Part shown: piece after piece, positions 1 through 8,218 of the stretch | How positions within the stretch are numbered: position 1 is the stretch's first letter | Layout: every line of letters begins with the position of its first letter | DNA from: Bifidobacterium pullorum subsp. gallinarum | Lineage (GTDB): Bacteria > Actinomycetota > Actinomycetes > Actinomycetales > Bifidobacteriaceae | Assembly (NCBI RefSeq): GCF_000741215.1 | Contig: NZ_JGYX01000005.1 | Coordinates: 248,001-312,000, forward strand | Direction: 5' to 3' | DNA length: 64,000 bases | Position numbers and translations under genes: made by a program | The notes under the pieces: model-generated | What the model saw: the letters and a program-made list of their open reading frames with translations, nothing else | The model's database searches: none | What the model was told of the DNA's origin: nothing

Positions 1-2
1 TG

Positions 3-743
3 GTGTCGTTCCGCGGCACGGACACCTCGTTCGTCGGCTGGAAGGAGGACTTCAACATGGCCTTCCAGTATCCGGTGCCCGCCCAGCAGCTTGCGGCCGA
101 CTACGTGACGCGCGTGGCGCGGCTCTGGCAGGGCGATCTGGTGCTGCTCGGCCATTCCAAGGGCGGGAACCTGGCCGTGTATGCGGCGCTGCAGGCCGGT
201 GACGACGTGCTGCCGCGCATCCGCCGCGTCTATTCGTTGGACGGCCCCGGATTCCCGGCCGACGTGGTGGCGGGCGACCGGTACCGCGCCGTGGCTGACA
301 GAATCGTCAAGATCATTCCGGATTCGTCGATCGTGGGCATGATCCTGGATTCACCGGAGCATTGCGTGGTGGTCAAGTCGAATGAGTACGGCCCGATGCA
401 GCATCTGGCGTTCTCCTGGCAGGTGGATCGCGACCGGTTCGTGACCGTGCCGGAGGTTTCGGCCACGTCCCGCGAGTTCAAACGCTCGTTGGACCGGATG
501 CTGGCCGGCATGACGCCCGACCAGTGCGAGCGCGTGGTGGACGCGATGTTCAAGGTGCTCGCCGCCAGCGACGAGCACGGTCTGATCGGCCTGATGGAGG
601 CGGGCCCGAAGACGATCCCGGCGATGCTGGGCGCGTTCGCGGGGCTGACTGACGAGGAGCGCCAGCACATCCTGGAGGCAGCCGGCATCCTGCTCAAGGC
701 CTCCTTCCCGCTCCCCTGGCAGTCCGCACGCCCCTCCTCCTGA
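3..743 (+). CDS. DUF2974 (Mbeg1-like) alpha/beta hydrolase, 5'-truncated by window edge
   Basis: This is the C-terminal part of a predicted alpha/beta-hydrolase. The reading frame is open to the window edge, so the true start lies upstream; the GTG at the edge encodes the Val of a family-typical SFRGTD segment. The nucleophile elbow is visible as GHSKGG near residue 50 of the visible part, and a SLDGPGF segment after it is typical of the DUF2974 family, whose substrate is unknown. No signal peptide can be judged. The gene is followed closely by a convergent acetyltransferase. Family assignment is by motif recognition; the function (esterase or lipase-like) is inference. Confidence 0.8.
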   Translation: MSFRGTDTSFVGWKEDFNMAFQYPVPAQQLAADYVTRVARLWQGDLVLLGHSKGGNLAVYAALQAGDDVLPRIRRVYSLDGPGFPADVVAGDRYRAVADRIVKIIPDSSIVGMILDSPEHCVVVKSNEYGPMQHLAFSWQVDRDRFVTVPEVSATSREFKRSLDRMLAGMTPDQCERVVDAMFKVLAASDEHGLIGLMEAGPKTIPAMLGAFAGLTDEERQHILEAAGILLKASFPLPWQSARPSS

Positions 744-770
744 CGGGGGTGCAGGCCCGCCCGCGGAAAC

Positions 771-1409
771 CTACGCCTCCGGCTTCTCGAACGGCGCGTT
801 GATCACACGGTCGCGCCAGTAATACACGTCGTCGTGCTCGCCGATCTCACGCGCCACATGGCACGGGTTCCCGTACGCCACGACGTTCGCCGGAATATCC
901 TTGGTGACAACCGACCCCGCGCCGATCACGCTGTTCTCGCCGATGGTGACGCCGGGCAGAATCGTCACGTTCGCGCCGATCCACACGCCTCCGCCGATGG
1001 TGACCGGCAGCGAGTACTGGGTGACGGTCGGCGCCTTGCGCAGGTCGGGACGGATCGGGTGTCCGGTGGTCACAATCGTCACGTTCGGGCCGATCATCAC
1101 GTCGTCGCCGATGGTCACAACCCCGTCATCGACCAGCGTCAGGTTGAAGTTCGCGTAGAACCGCGCGCCGATGAACGTGTTGCATCCCCAGTTCGCATGC
1201 AGCGGCGGTTCGACATACGAGCCCTCGCCGAGGGAACCGAGCAGCCGCTGCAGGAGGGTGGCGCGGCGACCGGCCTCGCCCGGGCGGGTGGCGTTGAAGT
1301 CGTAAAGCAGTTCCAGTTGGGCGCGTTGGGCGTCGAGCATCTCCTCGTCGTCGCACAGATAGACATCCCCGGAACGCATGATGTCCAGCACTCGTTGCGG
1401 TACCGCCAT
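771..1409 (-). CDS. Maltose/galactoside-type sugar O-acetyltransferase (left-handed beta-helix)
   Basis: The product is a 212-residue cytoplasmic acetyl-CoA-dependent O-acetyltransferase of the LacA/Maa/NodL type. The N-terminal Mac cap domain covers about residues 5-60. Hexapeptide repeats run from about residue 95 to 200 (IGDDVMIGP, IGGGVWIGAN, IGAGSVV), and the probable catalytic His is in TTGHPI near residue 117. The start is the ATG at 1409 because GACAAGGAGGT lies just ahead of it; the frame is open further upstream without a better site. The acceptor is probably a sugar but cannot be named from sequence. It is divergent from the TetR-family gene, so that regulator may control it (inference). 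Confidence 0.9.
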   Translation of the reverse strand: MAVPQRVLDIMRSGDVYLCDDEEMLDAQRAQLELLYDFNATRPGEAGRRATLLQRLLGSLGEGSYVEPPLHANWGCNTFIGARFYANFNLTLVDDGVVTIGDDVMIGPNVTIVTTGHPIRPDLRKAPTVTQYSLPVTIGGGVWIGANVTILPGVTIGENSVIGAGSVVTKDIPANVVAYGNPCHVAREIGEHDDVYYWRDRVINAPFEKPEA

Positions 1410-1520
1410 GGCAACCTCCTTGTCAGCGGGGTTGCGCCCCATCCTACCGCACGGGGCGGCGTTCCATCCGGGGCGGCGGGTTCGCCGGCAGCCGATTCGC
1501 GCCACGGGGCGGGTATCATA

Positions 1521-1535
1521 TAGACGGTATGTCTA
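1521..1535. promoter_or_regulatory. Candidate TetR operator, inverted repeat TAGAC-N5-GTCTA
   Basis: A perfect 5-bp inverted repeat with a 5-bp spacer lies in the divergent intergenic region, about 40 bp before the TetR-family start and about 110 bp from the acetyltransferase start. Such short palindromes next to TetR genes are commonly autoregulatory operators. The sequence is seen; the binding is inferred. Confidence 0.5.
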
Positions 1536-1556
1536 ATTAATTGGGCCAAGGAGATG

Positions 1557-2246
1557 ATGCACATGCCGCGCCCACGTCACGATTCGGAACTGCTGCCAGC
1601 CAAGGAACGGATGCGCAACGCGTTCTGGGCGCTGCTGGAGGACCGCGAATACCGCAAGATCACCGTCACGGACATCGTGCACGAGGCGCAGGTGAACCGC
1701 AACTCGTTCTACTACCATTACGGCAGTCTCAGCGAGTTGGCCGACGACGCGATCCTGCATGAGGTGGAGAACACATCCATCGCCCAACTGGTCGACGAGA
1801 CCACCGACGACCACGGCATACCCTCCATGGACGACGACGCCGTGCGCGAACACTGGCACAAGCGCATCAGCGCCGCCATCAACTCCTCCGAACACCGCAC
1901 ACGGCTCAACCACATGGCGCTTCTGGCCGGCCCGCACAGCTCCCCCGAACTGATGGACTCGCTACGCGATTTCACGCGCATGACCCTGTTCACCGCGCTG
2001 AAGCTGGACGAAAGCGATATGACGCTGCGCAGCGACCTGTACATCGACTTCGCCGTCGGCGGGATCCTGGCGATTCTGCGCCGTTGGCCGGAACTGCGGG
2101 AGATGAACGTGGCGCAGACCCTGTACGACGACGACATCGCCGCCATGGCCATCGGGCTGTACCTGTCGATGTCGGGCGACGAGGTGCGCGACTCGTGGAA
2201 GCGCATCTTCCGCCGCCGCGGGGAGGATGGGCCCGCGGACCAGTAG
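1557..2246 (+). CDS. TetR/AcrR family transcriptional regulator
   Basis: This is a 229-residue DNA-binding regulator. The N-terminal helix-turn-helix spans about residues 13-55 (ITVTDIVHEAQVNRNSFYYHY), a canonical TetR recognition region. The ligand-binding C-terminal half is helical and variable, with a TetR_C_7-like look. Three in-frame ATGs (1554, 1557, 1563) follow AAGGAG; the last two have workable spacing, so the true start may be 1563. It is divergent from the sugar O-acetyltransferase and convergent with the adhesin gene. A TAGAC-N5-GTCTA palindrome sits in its promoter region and suggests autoregulation. The ligand and regulon are unknown. Confidence 0.9.
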   Translation: MHMPRPRHDSELLPAKERMRNAFWALLEDREYRKITVTDIVHEAQVNRNSFYYHYGSLSELADDAILHEVENTSIAQLVDETTDDHGIPSMDDDAVREHWHKRISAAINSSEHRTRLNHMALLAGPHSSPELMDSLRDFTRMTLFTALKLDESDMTLRSDLYIDFAVGGILAILRRWPELREMNVAQTLYDDDIAAMAIGLYLSMSGDEVRDSWKRIFRRRGEDGPADQ

Positions 2247-2266
2247 AGGCCGCGCCCCGACGCCCG

Positions 2267-5200
2267 TCAGGCTTCCTTCCGACGACGGCGGACCACCACG
2301 AACAGGATCACGCCCATGGCGGCGGCCACCGCGACAACCGCAATCGGCGTTACGACGCTGGCGCCGGAGTCCGCTATTGCCTCAGGCGGCTCCGCGGAAT
2401 CCGCGTCCCCACCGTCCGGCTCCGAAGGATCCGAAGGGCCGGAGGGGCGCGAAGGGCCAGACGGGTCAGAGGGGTCCGATGAATCCGAAGGGCCGGAGGG
2501 ATCTGACGGATCAGAAGGACCAGAAGGTTCCGACGGTTCCGAAGGTTCCGAAGGACCGATCGGGTCGTCGGGCTGGTCTGGTTCCTCCTCGTCGACGCGG
2601 CGGTCGGCGACGTGCACGATTACGGATCCAGTGAACAGGTTGCTCAGGTCCTGTCCACCCAGATCCTGTTTGGGGCTGTTGACTGTATTGTGTTCCATGC
2701 ACTGCATCACCGTCAGACGCGACCATCCCGCATCCGCTCCCAACGTCTGCGGGTATCCCGTCCCGTCCGGAACGTACTGCAGATTGCCGTCGCCCGCGTA
2801 GCGCAGGTGCGTGGTCTCGCCGGTCGGCCGCCAAGCGGCGGACTCCCCCGGAGCCGTCGCCGAGGTCTGCAGCGCGGCGGTCACGTCGTGCAACGTTGCG
2901 TCGATGTCGTCATCCGCCGCGAACTGCACCATGCTGCGCACCAGGTATCCGACGCCGAGGTCCACGCGCACCCCGTCGTCGGCCACGCCCGCGTCGGCGA
3001 ACACGCCCTGATCGTTCACGACGACCGGCACCGCCCGCGCGTTCGCTACGTACCCGTCCGGCGCGGCGGTCTCCACAAGTACGTAGTCGCCCGGGTCGAG
3101 CGTATGGCCGGCGGTCGGAAACGCCACCCCACCGTCGTCGCCGGTCGTCGCCTCGTCCACCGGCGAGACGCCAGGCGCCACGCCCAGGGTCACGGCCCCA
3201 TTGCCATCGGGCCCGCGCACGGTCCATGCCGCCCCGGTTGTATCAGATGTATCAGAGTCCGTAACGTCCACCATGTCCGCGCGACGGTAGAGCGCGAACG
3301 TAGCACCGGCCAGCGGATTGCCAGCGGTGTCGGTTTTCGCCACCAGGAACCCGTTGCGAATGTTGGCGATATACAGCCGCACCGAGTACGCGTAGCTGAA
3401 CCCCGCATACCCCGCGTCCGGTTCGGTGAGGATGCGATGAATCGTGCGAGCGGACGCTCCGTCTGCCCCACCACTGCCGGCTACGTAGTAGTACTGCACC
3501 GTGTACTGCGCACCCGACGTGTCCTCGCCGTTGTTCGCAAGCATGCCGTAGTACTGGTTCACGTCGCCAGGCAGGTTGTCGACCTCCACCTGATAGGCGC
3601 CGTTAGTGCCGAGCGCGAACGGGTATGGGGTGGCGCGCACGGCCTGCACGATCGAGGCCAGACTGTTGTCTGCGCCGACCTGCCAGCCGGCGAGTGCGTC
3701 CCCCGAAACAGGCGCCCAGTTGGCCGGGTCGTCGACGGGTGCGCTCATGCTGCGCCGTTTCATGATGACGGCGAACATGCTGCCACCGGACGGGTCGACG
3801 ACGCTGATGGTGCCGTCGCCGTTGTCGATGCGGATCGGATCGGTGGCGGTGGCGGTGAGTTTGGCCTGCGACCATGCACCCGTGTCCCACTCGTTGGTGG
3901 ATAGGAGCACGCCGTTCTCGAATCGCAGGTGCATGTCTCCGGGGTGCCGGTATCCGGCGGGCGCGCCCACCTCCCGCAGCACCATGTAGTCGTATTGCGC
4001 GTCGAGCTGTTCGAGGGTGATCGGGAAGCCGCGCTCATTGGTGAACACGAGTTCGCCGTTGGGGTCGGTGGTCCCCTCGTACACCGCGTCACCGATCGGC
4101 TGGTATTGGGCGTCGGCCGGAAACAGCTGGAATTGCGCGCCGCCGAGCGCCGCGCCGTTCTGGTCGACCTTGCGAATGCCGCTTTCCGGAATGGAGACGA
4201 GGTTGTATTTCAGGCTCATGTTCGAGTCGGTGTTGCCGCGTTCCAGATAATAGAAGTCGAGTGTGTGGTAGGTGTCGTCGGCGAAGGTGGGTCCGGCGAA
4301 CTGCGCCGTGCCCGAGCCGGCGGCGGCGAACGCGTCGGCCAGCGTGGTCTGCTGGTATGGGGTGTCGACGCCCGCGTCGTACGCGTTGTTGTTGTTCCGG
4401 TCCCAGTACACGGTCACCGCGCCGGTGGCGAAGTCGATTTCGAGCGATGAGGCGTTGTGGATGCCGCCAAGGTCGCCGACGAGCACGTCGTCGATATACA
4501 CCCATACATCGTCGTCGCCGGAGAAGTTGTAGGTGACGGGCGTGGTTTGTGATTCGTCGACGTGACCGCCGTACTGTTGGATGAACCGGGTGGCCATGCT
4601 CATGCCGAAGTAGTGGTTGATGACGGGACTGACGGAGGTCACGCCGTTGCGTTGCAGCGCGCCGCCGGACACGTTGAATACCTGCGCGCCCGTGTTGAAC
4701 GGGAAGAACTGGCCGTTGGGCGAGGCGCCGCCCGTGTTCACGCCGCCTGCGTTGTACAGGGTGAACGCGTTGGTCGACTCGTTGAATTGGGCGAAGTTCG
4801 TCTGACTGTTGTAGGAGTAATAGCCTTGGTCGTCGACCTGGAGCAGGCCGGTGACGCCGGGGAACGCCTGTTTGCTAGGGCCGCCGGTGTTGGAGAACAG
4901 GTAGGCGAGCGATTCGCCGCCGAGGGTTGTGGAGAGTGTCGGGTAGCCGTCTGCACCGAGCGTGGAGGCCACGATGGCGGTGCGCGGATGGGCGCTGGCC
5001 GTCCATTTGTTGACGTTGTCGAGGTTGGCCTCGTAGGGGGCGGCGGAACGGCTGGCGTTTTTGTTGAAGTCGAGGACGTGGCCCGCGTTGATGCCGAGGT
5101 CGGCGATGTTGTCGGGGTCGATGTTGTCGGCTGCGCCACGGTCGGTGAGCCAGTAGTCGAAGAGGTTGATGGTGGTGCCGCGCGGTGTGACGCCATCCAC

Positions 5201-5335
5201 GGTGTAGGGGGCGAGTGGATCGTCGGCTGCGCTCGCCGTGAGGGGCGATGCCGCCAAGGTCACCGCGATGGCGATGATGACGGCAGCCAGATAGCGGATG
5301 CGACCGGCTTGATGCCGGGAGGGGATGACGTGCAT
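2267..5335 (-). CDS. Secreted surface adhesin/pilin-like protein with fibro-slime and Cna-B domains
   Basis: This 1022-residue surface protein starts with a signal peptide (positive N-terminus, hydrophobic core about residues 14-36, cut near ASAADD). It then carries a fibro-slime/PA14-like domain around residues 240-380 (DDDVWVYIDD, LGGIHNAS). Two SpaA/Cna-B-type beta-sandwich modules follow (starting near GIRKVDQNG and FLVAKTDTAGNPLAG). The C-terminus has a long Ser/Asp/Pro repeat, a hydrophobic segment (VVTPIAVVAVAAAMGVILFVVV) preceded by IADSGAS, and an RRRRKEA tail. The anchor has no LPXTG; IADSG resembles the LAXTG signal used by class E sortases. No sortase gene is adjacent. The ATG at 5335 has a weak Shine-Dalgarno. 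The likely role is binding to host or polysaccharide, or pilus assembly (inference). Confidence 0.85.
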   Translation of the reverse strand: MHVIPSRHQAGRIRYLAAVIIAIAVTLAASPLTASAADDPLAPYTVDGVTPRGTTINLFDYWLTDRGAADNIDPDNIADLGINAGHVLDFNKNASRSAAPYEANLDNVNKWTASAHPRTAIVASTLGADGYPTLSTTLGGESLAYLFSNTGGPSKQAFPGVTGLLQVDDQGYYSYNSQTNFAQFNESTNAFTLYNAGGVNTGGASPNGQFFPFNTGAQVFNVSGGALQRNGVTSVSPVINHYFGMSMATRFIQQYGGHVDESQTTPVTYNFSGDDDVWVYIDDVLVGDLGGIHNASSLEIDFATGAVTVYWDRNNNNAYDAGVDTPYQQTTLADAFAAAGSGTAQFAGPTFADDTYHTLDFYYLERGNTDSNMSLKYNLVSIPESGIRKVDQNGAALGGAQFQLFPADAQYQPIGDAVYEGTTDPNGELVFTNERGFPITLEQLDAQYDYMVLREVGAPAGYRHPGDMHLRFENGVLLSTNEWDTGAWSQAKLTATATDPIRIDNGDGTISVVDPSGGSMFAVIMKRRSMSAPVDDPANWAPVSGDALAGWQVGADNSLASIVQAVRATPYPFALGTNGAYQVEVDNLPGDVNQYYGMLANNGEDTSGAQYTVQYYYVAGSGGADGASARTIHRILTEPDAGYAGFSYAYSVRLYIANIRNGFLVAKTDTAGNPLAGATFALYRRADMVDVTDSDTSDTTGAAWTVRGPDGNGAVTLGVAPGVSPVDEATTGDDGGVAFPTAGHTLDPGDYVLVETAAPDGYVANARAVPVVVNDQGVFADAGVADDGVRVDLGVGYLVRSMVQFAADDDIDATLHDVTAALQTSATAPGESAAWRPTGETTHLRYAGDGNLQYVPDGTGYPQTLGADAGWSRLTVMQCMEHNTVNSPKQDLGGQDLSNLFTGSVIVHVADRRVDEEEPDQPDDPIGPSEPSEPSEPSGPSDPSDPSGPSDSSDPSDPSGPSRPSGPSDPSEPDGGDADSAEPPEAIADSGASVVTPIAVVAVAAAMGVILFVVVRRRRKEA
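2420..2560. repeat. Degenerate GC-rich repeat encoding the Ser-Pro/Asp cell-wall spacer
   Basis: Short imperfect tandem units of the kind GGATCCGAAGGG, read on the minus strand as (S-D/E/G-P)n, encode the extended wall-spanning linker before the membrane anchor of the adhesin. Such tracts are prone to length variation by slippage. Confidence 0.75.
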
Positions 5336-5511
5336 GGGGTTCTTTCCGATGGTTCGAATCGCTGAGTTTCACTCAGGCTAGTCCGTCCGGAATCCCTCGT
5401 CGGCATACGGGGGCACCCGTTACGCCCAACGCGCAGCATTCGCACGTTATTGGACAACCGTCGGGGCGATACGCGATTCCGCAACGTGCGCCAACGCCGC
5501 GTCGGACATGA

Positions 5512-5614
5512 ACGAAGCAAATACCGGGCAAATAAATTTTTGGCGGAATACCAACGTTTTTGCGAGATTGACCTCCAAAAATGCGGTTACGAGGCAAATA
5601 CCAGGCAAATAAAA
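5512..5614. repeat. Left 103-bp direct repeat with GCAAATA iterons, 3' side of AlbA_2 gene
   Basis: This repeat matches 7129-7231 at roughly 85% identity over 103 bp, in the same orientation. Each end of the repeat carries a double iteron GCAAATACCnnGCAAATA, in which the GCAAATA units are 11 bp apart, about one helical turn. The middle is AT-rich, with TTTTTGG and CCAAAAA facing each other. It ends 8 bp before the stop codon of the minus-strand AlbA_2 gene, so a copy lies downstream of the gene as well as in its promoter. Confidence 0.85.
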
Positions 5615-5621
5615 CAGTTCA

Positions 5622-7079
5622 CTATGCCCAGGCAGGCACGTACCGCATTTTCTTCCGCGCGGCGTCGGCATCCACCGGCCGGATCAACCCGTTATCCACG
5701 CATTCCCTGATCAGCCGTGAAATCTGTGAGGCCCCGGAATCCGCCATGCCGAACCGTTCGCGCAATGATGCGTTCGTCAGCGATTGCGAGTTCGCGTACT
5801 GTATGCAGGCATGCCAGTAGCATGCCTGCCGGCGTTCCTCTCCGCTCATGTCGGCGAACGCCTTGTACTGTAACAGCCTCACGCTCATACTTGGAGCGTC
5901 GCCTTCCGACTGCTGAATCTCCGGCGACGGCAATTGCGATTCCTCACAGGCATCAATGATCTTGTCCCATCCGGATCCGGCTTCCTCGCACATATGCAGC
6001 CGCCTGGCCAGCGAGGCCAACCTCGGATTCCTGGTGGCGGGCGGGTCGTTCACCAGTCGTTCCACACGAATCAGCGAATTGCCGGGATTCGAGAATTCGA
6101 TTCGCCCGTCGAAGATCTCGATCAACGGTCCCGCGCCGCGAATCGTCAGATCCTGGTGGATCAGCATGTTGGCGACCAATTCTCGTACCGCAAGTGTCGG
6201 ATACCCCTTGAGGGTGACTCGCAAGGCACGTCCGATCTCCTCACGCTCGGGCAGCAGGGCCTCCACATAGTCGATGATGGCGTCCATATCGGCATACCCT
6301 GCCGACCATATCTTGCTGCGGCTCGGCGCGGAACGCCGGCTTCCGTCGTATCGGATGATCCGCAACGCCTTGCGTGCGACTGTAGGGAAACGCTGCATAT
6401 CCGTTGCGAACAGCAGCGCACCAAGGTTTGTGACTGCATATTGACCGCTATCAAGCTGTTTGACGATCCGATCGGTCTCCAGAAAATGCAGTATCGCCGC
6501 CCGGCTTGCCGGAACAGGGGTATCGGTTTGCTTGAAGTATCTGTCCCAGTCCAGCAGCGATAACGCCTCGTCCTCGTGCAACCATTGCAACGCTATCTGA
6601 TCTTCGAACGATTCGGACTTCGTGATCTCCCACAAGCGCTGCTCACGTTGGGAGTTCTTGGCCACCGGCTGTGTGGACGTGCCGGATCGGATGTATTCCG
6701 TACCGTCGAACGACACCGGATATCCGGCGGCCGGCCAAATGCGCAACACCACCATCGGCTTGCCTTGGACCATGGTTCGGATGAACCGGAATTCGGCGTT
6801 CTTGGAAAGCTTCAGCCGAAGCCACAACTCCAATTCCTGGCGGCTGTGCTTGGCCGTCAGCGGATTGAAGGTGGTCCCCACAACCTCATGGGTGTCGTCA
6901 CGGACACCCCACACCATATACGCGTAGTCCTGCCCCTCAATCACGGCGGAGTTGGCCAGGGCGGAGATGTCTTTGCCGATCATGAAGGCGTCATCATTGG
7001 ATTCCTTGAACTCAACGGTCTGCGATTCCGACGAGTTCGCAATCAATCGAGCAATCAGCTCTTCATAGTCCTCAGGCAT
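5622..7079 (-). CDS. AlbA_2 (schlafen-type) / ATPase-like / winged-helix regulator
   Basis: This 485-residue protein belongs to the group often annotated as ATP-binding or RecG-like transcriptional regulator. An AlbA_2 domain spans about residues 15-130 (TVEFKESND, YMVWGV). A GHKL ATPase-like region follows (VRELVANMLIHQDL at 298-311, EFSNPG, EEAGSGWDKI at 365-374), then a C-terminal winged helix at about 430-475 (NASLRERFGMADSGASQISRLI). It has no RecG helicase motor. The start at 7079 has CGGAG seven bases upstream. The gene is enclosed by two 103-bp direct repeats of GCAAATA iterons, one over its promoter and one beyond its stop. The natural role is unknown; autoregulation, mobility and defence are all possible. 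Confidence 0.85.
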   Translation of the reverse strand: MPEDYEELIARLIANSSESQTVEFKESNDDAFMIGKDISALANSAVIEGQDYAYMVWGVRDDTHEVVGTTFNPLTAKHSRQELELWLRLKLSKNAEFRFIRTMVQGKPMVVLRIWPAAGYPVSFDGTEYIRSGTSTQPVAKNSQREQRLWEITKSESFEDQIALQWLHEDEALSLLDWDRYFKQTDTPVPASRAAILHFLETDRIVKQLDSGQYAVTNLGALLFATDMQRFPTVARKALRIIRYDGSRRSAPSRSKIWSAGYADMDAIIDYVEALLPEREEIGRALRVTLKGYPTLAVRELVANMLIHQDLTIRGAGPLIEIFDGRIEFSNPGNSLIRVERLVNDPPATRNPRLASLARRLHMCEEAGSGWDKIIDACEESQLPSPEIQQSEGDAPSMSVRLLQYKAFADMSGEERRQACYWHACIQYANSQSLTNASLRERFGMADSGASQISRLIRECVDNGLIRPVDADAARKKMRYVPAWA

Positions 7080-7128
7080 GGCATGCTCCGTTCCATTAGC
7101 GGTTCCAATAATAGCCCACCGCGCACAT

Positions 7129-7231
7129 ACGAAGCAAATACCAGTCAAATAAAATTTTGGCGGAATTCCAACGATTTTCGGGAATCAAACTCAAAAATGA
7201 CGGTTACGGAGCAAATACCAAGCAAATAAAA
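7129..7231. repeat. Right 103-bp direct repeat with GCAAATA iterons, promoter side of AlbA_2 gene
   Basis: This is the second copy of the repeat at 5512-5614. It begins 50 bp upstream of the AlbA_2 start codon and so covers the probable promoter. It again has paired iterons at both ends (one unit reads TCAAATA) separated by an AT-rich centre and a conserved GGCGGAATnCCAACG segment. Confidence 0.85.
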
Positions 7232-7306
7232 TCCGCACAGGTTTCCTGGCAGGCGATACATGCCGAGTCCATCTGATTTGAGGGCCCTAGGGCGGCAAAC
7301 ACCGAA

Positions 7307-7338
7307 GCGGGTCCTCATCGGTTGCGATGAGGGCCCGC
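7307..7338. terminator. Hairpin in the leuD-AlbA_2 intergenic region
   Basis: A 13-bp stem with one G-T pair (GCGGGTCCTCATC / GATGAGGGCCCGC) and a 6-base loop sits between the leuD stop and the iteron repeat. There is no clear U-tract, so it may be a weak or factor-dependent terminator, or a processed end. The rest of 7232-7510 shows a second weak inverted repeat (ACGGTGACG ... CGTCACCGT, about 7396-7438) and no credible gene. Confidence 0.5.
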
Positions 7339-7510
7339 CTCAGTTATGGCCGGTAGACACGGTGGAACCGGTCGGCTGTTACTCGACGTAACCTACGGTG
7401 ACGTCCGCGAACCGGCTTGCCATCCCCACCGTCACCGTATACGCAAAGAGGACCGCCGAAGCGACCCTCTCTGTTACTCTCGGCGGACGCCCGCCGAACG
7501 CGTCACGCGC

Positions 7511-8197
7511 TCACGACCGCGCGCACAGCGGCCCCTGCCAGTCCGGATACTCCACGTCACGCGCGGATTCGACCGGCTCCTCCGGCAGATGCCTGGCCGG
7601 AATCGTCTTGGGTTTGAACGGGAACCGCTCCGCGCGCATCGCCTCATATGCGGCGATCTCATCCTCGTGCTGCAGCGTCAGGTCGATGTCGTCGTAGCCG
7701 TTCATCAGACGCCAACGGGTGTAGTCGTTGACCTCGAATGGCAGCGTCACGTCGCCGCAGGTCACGGTACGCTCGCCCAGATCCACGGTCATCTCGCGGC
7801 CGGGCTCCTCCTCGAGCAGCTTCCACAGCAGCTCCACCGACTCCTGCGGCATGATGGCGGCCAGCACGCCATTCTTGGCGGTGTTGCCGTAGAAGATGTC
7901 CGCAAAACGCGGGGAGATGACCACGCGGAAGCCGTAGTCATGCAGGGCCCATACCGCGTGCTCGCGGGAGGAGCCGATGCCGAAGTCCGGTCCGGCCACC
8001 AGGATGCGACCCTTGCCAGCGTATTCGGGCCTGTTCAGCACGAACTCCGGGTCGCGGCGCCAGGCATAGAACAGGGCGTCGTCGAACCCGGTCTTGGTCA
8101 CGCGCTTGAGGAACACGGCGGGGATGATCTGGTCGGTGTCCACGTTCGAACGGCGCAGCGGAACGCCCACGCCGGTTACCACAGTCAGTTTTTCCAT
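7511..8197 (-). CDS. leuD: 3-isopropylmalate dehydratase small subunit
   Basis: LeuD is the swivel-domain subunit of isopropylmalate isomerase, which converts 2-isopropylmalate to 3-isopropylmalate in leucine synthesis, together with LeuC. The 228-residue length is normal for the bacterial form. Family motifs are clear: [10 protein letters not shown] near residue 17, [13 protein letters not shown] near residue 70, and the C-terminal [12 protein letters not shown] segment. The gene lies 21 bp downstream of leuC on the same strand, so the two form an operon. The start is well supported: GGAAAAC precedes ATG and the protein begins at the family-typical MEKLTVVTG. Confidence 0.97.
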   Translation of the reverse strand: MEKLTVVTGVGVPLRRSNVDTDQIIPAVFLKRVTKTGFDDALFYAWRRDPEFVLNRPEYAGKGRILVAGPDFGIGSSREHAVWALHDYGFRVVISPRFADIFYGNTAKNGVLAAIMPQESVELLWKLLEEEPGREMTVDLGERTVTCGDVTLPFEVNDYTRWRLMNGYDDIDLTLQHEDEIAAYEAMRAERFPFKPKTIPARHLPEEPVESARDVEYPDWQGPLCARS

Positions 8198-8218
8198 CAG
8201 TGTTTTCCTTTACAGACT

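Noticed and set aside
5512..7231. RecG helicase or insertion sequence
   Set aside because: The protein has no helicase motifs and no DDE or serine/tyrosine recombinase residues, and no target-site duplication was seen, so neither label is used.
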